From Zoroaster sp. YZ-2022 (lineage: Eukaryota; Echinodermata; Asteroidea; Forcipulatida; Zoroasteridae): DNA of 64,000 nucleotides. The position numbers were made by a program, and so were the translations under genes. The stretch is taken from NCBI GenBank assembly GCA_029582265.1, contig CM055816.1:82082472-82146471 (forward strand), written 5' to 3'. This document shows, in pieces, positions 60,405 to 64,000 of this stretch. The notes under the pieces are model-generated. The model ran no database searches, was not told the DNA's origin, and saw only the letters and a program-made list of their open reading frames with translations. Numbering within the stretch: the stretch's first letter is position 1; each line of letters starts with the position of its first letter.

Positions 60405-60550
60405 CAGGCATGCAACTGCATTTTGTTAAAAGAAATAGAGGAAAATGCCATGCACAGCAAGAATTTATATAGTGTTTTTCAGTTTTCAATGGCACAGCTG
60501 AAAAACAAAAAAGAGGAAATCAGCTGATCCGCTGAAAAGTTGCATGCCTG
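60405..60550. mobile_element. 146-bp MITE with CAGGCATGCAACT ends
   Basis: Starts CAGGCATGCAACT and ends with its complement AGTTGCATGCCTG. A CA..TG start/end of this type suggests a hAT-derived element; no clear 8-bp duplication is seen. The right half is repeated at 60841-60922. Confidence 0.7.
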
Positions 60551-60840
60551 GGTAATACAAGCCAGTGCATACATACACTTTTGGGTAAAGGTCTGCTGAA
60601 GCATCTATACTTTCTAATAATAACAATACATGTATAAAAATAAACCTGTGAAAATTTCACCTTATTCCAGTGTTGTTAACATCGTCTTGTGCCCAGAAGG
60701 TATGGCTCTACATCCTTCTTCCGGGTACACAAAGTACAACATTTTGTCCCAAAAGAAGGTCGTAAACGATAAAATGGCTCCTTTGAAAAATTATTTTGTC
60801 CAAAAGAGAGGAAAGTGCCAGCCACAGCCAGACTTTGTAC

Positions 60841-60922
60841 TATGTTTTTCAGTGTTCAATGGCACAGCTGAGTAACCGAAAAAAGAGGAAATCAGCTGAT
60901 CAGCTGAAAAGTTGCATGCCTG
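60841..60922. repeat. Partial second copy of the 60405 element
   Basis: TTCAATGGCACAGCTGA...GAGGAAATCAGCTGATC..GCTGAAAAGTTGCATGCCTG repeats the right half of the element. The matching left end is absent, so it is 5'-truncated. Confidence 0.7.
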
Positions 60923-60989
60923 CAAGTAGGGCATAACCGTTGTTAGAATTACTCCCAAGACATGTTTTTCCTTTCCCGTGCAGAATTTA

Positions 60990-62720
60990 ACTTTCCTAGG
61001 CTGTGCGTTTTCGGATATTTTTGGAACCGGATACCCGAAATCAGGAAAGTTCGGATACCCGGATACCCGTTTTCATTCTTGTTGAAAACATGCCTCCTTT
61101 GGTGTACAAATACATGTAAACGTTAACACAATTGACCTTTATAATACAGAGGATACCATATTTAATTCGATCTTTTAAAGTATAACATCTTGGTGACAAA
61201 ATATTGTATTAATTTACGGAAAGTTATTTCTGAAATAAAACCGTAAAAATTGATCACACGTGCGCACGCATGGCCGGTGCATCACGCAGCTACAGCGGCC
61301 TCGCACGTGACTGTGTCAGGGAGTGACTACCATATCAGAAGACAATAATCACTGTTGCGTGCGTGATCAGAGCGCATGCGTATAGCAAGTTGACTTTAAT
61401 GTTCATGTCACAAAACACGTGTTGAATAATGTCATTGGTCAAAGGCGATGTGGGCGGAACTAACACGTTGCCGCGCCCCTGCCTTCTAAATAAGGATATT
61501 CCGTACGCCATGTTGGCTTTGGATAAGGACATGATTTTGCGTACTAAAATAATATTTGATATTATTAAACTAACAAACTGCAAAAAATTAACGAATCTAA
61601 AATCAGAACTTGAATATTAATGTTTCTATCACAATGAACTTTAGTTAAATGTCAAACCTGTCAATAAACATTGTTTCTTGAAAGAATGAATTTTTACCAA
61701 TTTGGGCCCATTTTCTCAAAATGGGACCAAACTTGACTATTCCCTGTTGAACGTGGCATCGTGTTGATCGGTCAGTCAAGAAATGAGTCTAAAATTTAGG
61801 ATGCGCACTCATCAAAAAATAACTTAACAAAACGTATCGGTGTAAGTTTTGTCTACTTTTTAATTAGTATTCAGCCAATTTGTCCCCTCCATCAATGTTT
61901 GACGATCCATAATTCGCAGCTCATCATAAGCAACCGCATTTCGTCCCTCATAAACGTCTTTTCAACTGATAGGAGATTAGGTGATTGTAAAAATATGCTG
62001 GCCAATTGAAAGGATCAAACCCGCAACCAATAATACCTTTCAAATCCGACTGATTATGGATCCTACTGTTGGTTTCAAAGACAATGACCGACTTAACACC
62101 TCCAGTTTTTATGTCTTTCTTTTGAAACAAACTGTCACCTTGTCGGCAAATGTAATACACGAGAGAGCTCGGTATCGGCGGGTAAATAAATGTAAATGTT
62201 GGTGATATGCTGAGGGATGGTCAGTGGCACATCAAAATAATTACACAACAAAACCAATTTCAACACTACTTTTTTATTACGACAACAATTAATGTGGACG
62301 TCCCCGATAATTAAATCCCCTCTATTAACACATCATGATGCACACTCCAGTGCAGACATAAACCAGCAGTTATTGTCCCACTAATCCAATTACTGTGAAC
62401 AATAGGCAAACATTCCAAGTTTGATACTTGTTTGTAGCAGCCAGGCTATTTGAGTCTTAATGATTGGATACAATGTATCGGTTGGACAAAAGTGTATGGA
62501 AAATGTCCGTAAAATACTACAAAGGCGTTATCTTGAATAAAATTGCTCCTAAAAGTGTAAACAGTACATTGTTCATTAGTCACACATTTCTGTTCACACC
62601 GCTGAAATGATAAGTCCCAATTTTAAAAAGTCGTTTACGGGTACTCGGAACCGAAAAACGGAACCGGGTAATGACAGTTTCGGTCGGGTATCCGGATACC
62701 CGGATACCCCCTACTACAAT
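60990..62720. repeat. Segment bounded by direct CGGATACCCGGATACCC words
   Basis: CGGATACCCGGATACCC occurs at 61052 and 62693 in the same orientation, each near GGAACCG and TACCCG phrases. The 1.6 kb between has no recognisable gene. They may be two copies of one short repeat rather than ends of one element. Confidence 0.4.
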
Positions 62721-63295
62721 GACTTATAAATGGCAGAAAAATAACGAAAATTTCACACTCAGTTTTCTTGAAAAACAATTTTGCACATTAATTGCTTACA
62801 ACCTTTTGCCGGTCACACAACGCAAACATTTAGTTAGATACCAATTAGTGTAGAGTGAATTAAAAAAAAAAAAAAATTAACAAAACAGGTGTAAACTTTT
62901 AAAATTGAACCTTATTTAACTCTTTCACCTAATTTGCAAGTGACTGCCTGATGAGGGAGGTTGAACCACCGGGGTACTTTTCATAGTGAAATCTGAAGAC
63001 AAAAATTCAAAACAAAATACACTGATTTAAGTTCCTACATGTAGTAAATGTAAGCTCAAAACAATGATTCAGATTTTATCTATGTTACACAAGTCAGAGT
63101 CAGTCAGACTGATAGTATGATAGATTTTGTCAATGTGCTCTTGCTATGATAAACAAACAAGTATATGTGTGTGTATATATGCCAAAATTAATTTACTTTT
63201 TTGTCATGGTTTAATGCTTGTGCATGTCAATGTCACATTCAAAAGCCAAGATATCGAAATGGAAATGTTAAACAAATTTTCCTTAAGTAAGACTG

Positions 63296-63410
63296 ATTGC
63301 GGTGACACCATGTGGAATCTCAATTGAGTAGTAATTAGTTCTGAAAAGAACTGGGGGTACAACTCGACGTTTCGATCAGTATGCTCTGATCGTCCTCAGG
63401 AGAATGCCGG
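63296..63410 (-). repeat. Inverted copy of the 15867-15972 repeat
   Basis: The reverse complement matches 15867-15972 over about 105 bp, including the GATCAG..CTGATC dyad and the ATGGTGTCACCGC end, with a few differences. Confidence 0.75.
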
Positions 63411-63862
63411 ACTCTGGAAAATGCTGCTGCTTAAGTAGACTGCTGGAGGATCATCCCATGAATGGATGCTGGAGGATTAGTTCGTTGAGGCGCGCAGGCG
63501 GGAAACTGTGAGACTATGAGACTAGGATCCTAGGGGTTGGGGGAGAGGAGTGTGTGCTCACTGAACTGAATCAGTTGTTAACAAGCACAGGGGAAGGAGG
63601 GTGGTTGACTTAGGATATAGGGGATCCCTCAGTCTGGGGTGGGTTATGGACTTTGGATATAGAAGATCCTTCAGTCTGTAGTATAGGTCGCCAAATGTCG
63701 CTGATGAAGAAACCGATGTCCTTAGTTGTGGTTTATATTTTTTTGTAATAGAAAAAAGTGCATACAAAATGAGTGATATAAACTCATTGAATACATGACC
63801 TTATTGATGTTTATCAATGGCTAAATTAAAGAACAGTAAAAAAAATTGTATATTTTTATGGC

Positions 63863-64000
63863 NNNNNNNNNNNNNNNNNNNNNNNNNNNNNNNNNNNNNN
63901 NNNNNNNNNNNNNNNNNNNNNNNNNNNNNNNNNNNNNNNNNNNNNNNNNNNNNNNNNNNNNNNNNNNNNNNNNNNNNNNNNNNNNNNNNNNNNNNNNNNN
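63863..64000. other. Assembly gap running off the window
   Basis: N from 63863 to the last base. Confidence 0.98.

Noticed and set aside
60630..60875. 81-residue frame ending in the truncated MITE
   Set aside because: Its 3' part is the repeat copy at 60841-60922; the rest has no recognisable pattern.

Overview
The window is animal genomic DNA with no bacterial features. Coding sequence is broken into short exons with GT..AG borders, introns and spacers are AT-rich, and TAGGCCTA words and small inverted-repeat elements are everywhere. Together with the gene families present, this suggests a marine invertebrate deuterostome, most likely an echinoderm; that assignment is inference. I see no ordinary housekeeping gene. 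The window looks like a transposon graveyard or nest. Two assembly gaps are present (24427-24926 and 63863 to the end).

Layout. 0-8 kb: a partial exon at the left edge, small fold-back elements, a GC-rich block and a broken pogo/Tigger-type transposase. 9.8-22.8 kb, all on the minus strand: (i) a six-exon gene with a CIDE-N/ubiquitin-like start and a body resembling the 'SAMD3-like' families of fish and invertebrates; (ii) about 100 bp upstream of it, a C2H2-finger transposase; (iii) the 5' exons of a G2E3-like (HECT-ligase type) gene with a tandemly duplicated 54-nt exon. 23-29 kb: a minisatellite, a ~390-bp tandem repeat running into a gap, a large fold-back element with tRNA-like arms flanked by twin small elements, and a 644-bp element with repeated copies of its own terminal motif. 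29.5-35.5 kb (plus strand): a multi-exon gene with an acidic segment, two zinc-finger-like segments and an integrase-N-like exon, followed by a second copy of the ~390-bp repeat. 36-37 kb: a retrotransposon gag fragment. 39.2-42.9 kb (minus): a transposase gene whose N-terminus resembles the RAG1 N-terminal RING/zinc region. 43.7-46.5 kb (minus): remnant of a protein-primed family B DNA polymerase of Polinton/Maverick-like type. 49.5-53.9 kb (minus): a Tc1-like remnant and a chromo-barrel transposase gene. 57-63 kb: unidentified exons and many short repeats.

The main observation is that three of the large genes (C2H2 type at 14.2-16.8 kb, RAG1-NTD type at 39.2-42.9 kb, chromo-barrel type at 50.9-53.9 kb) carry the same kind of nuclease core. 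It has an Asp, then a (G/A)D segment followed by a C-x2-C pair, an H-x(3-4)-H motif and a C-terminal Glu. That order fits the CACTA-Mirage-Chapaev/Transib-RAG1 group, with an unrelated chromatin- or DNA-binding module in front of each core. Most remnants carry single-base frameshifts, many at short homopolymers, so part of the decay may be assembly error.
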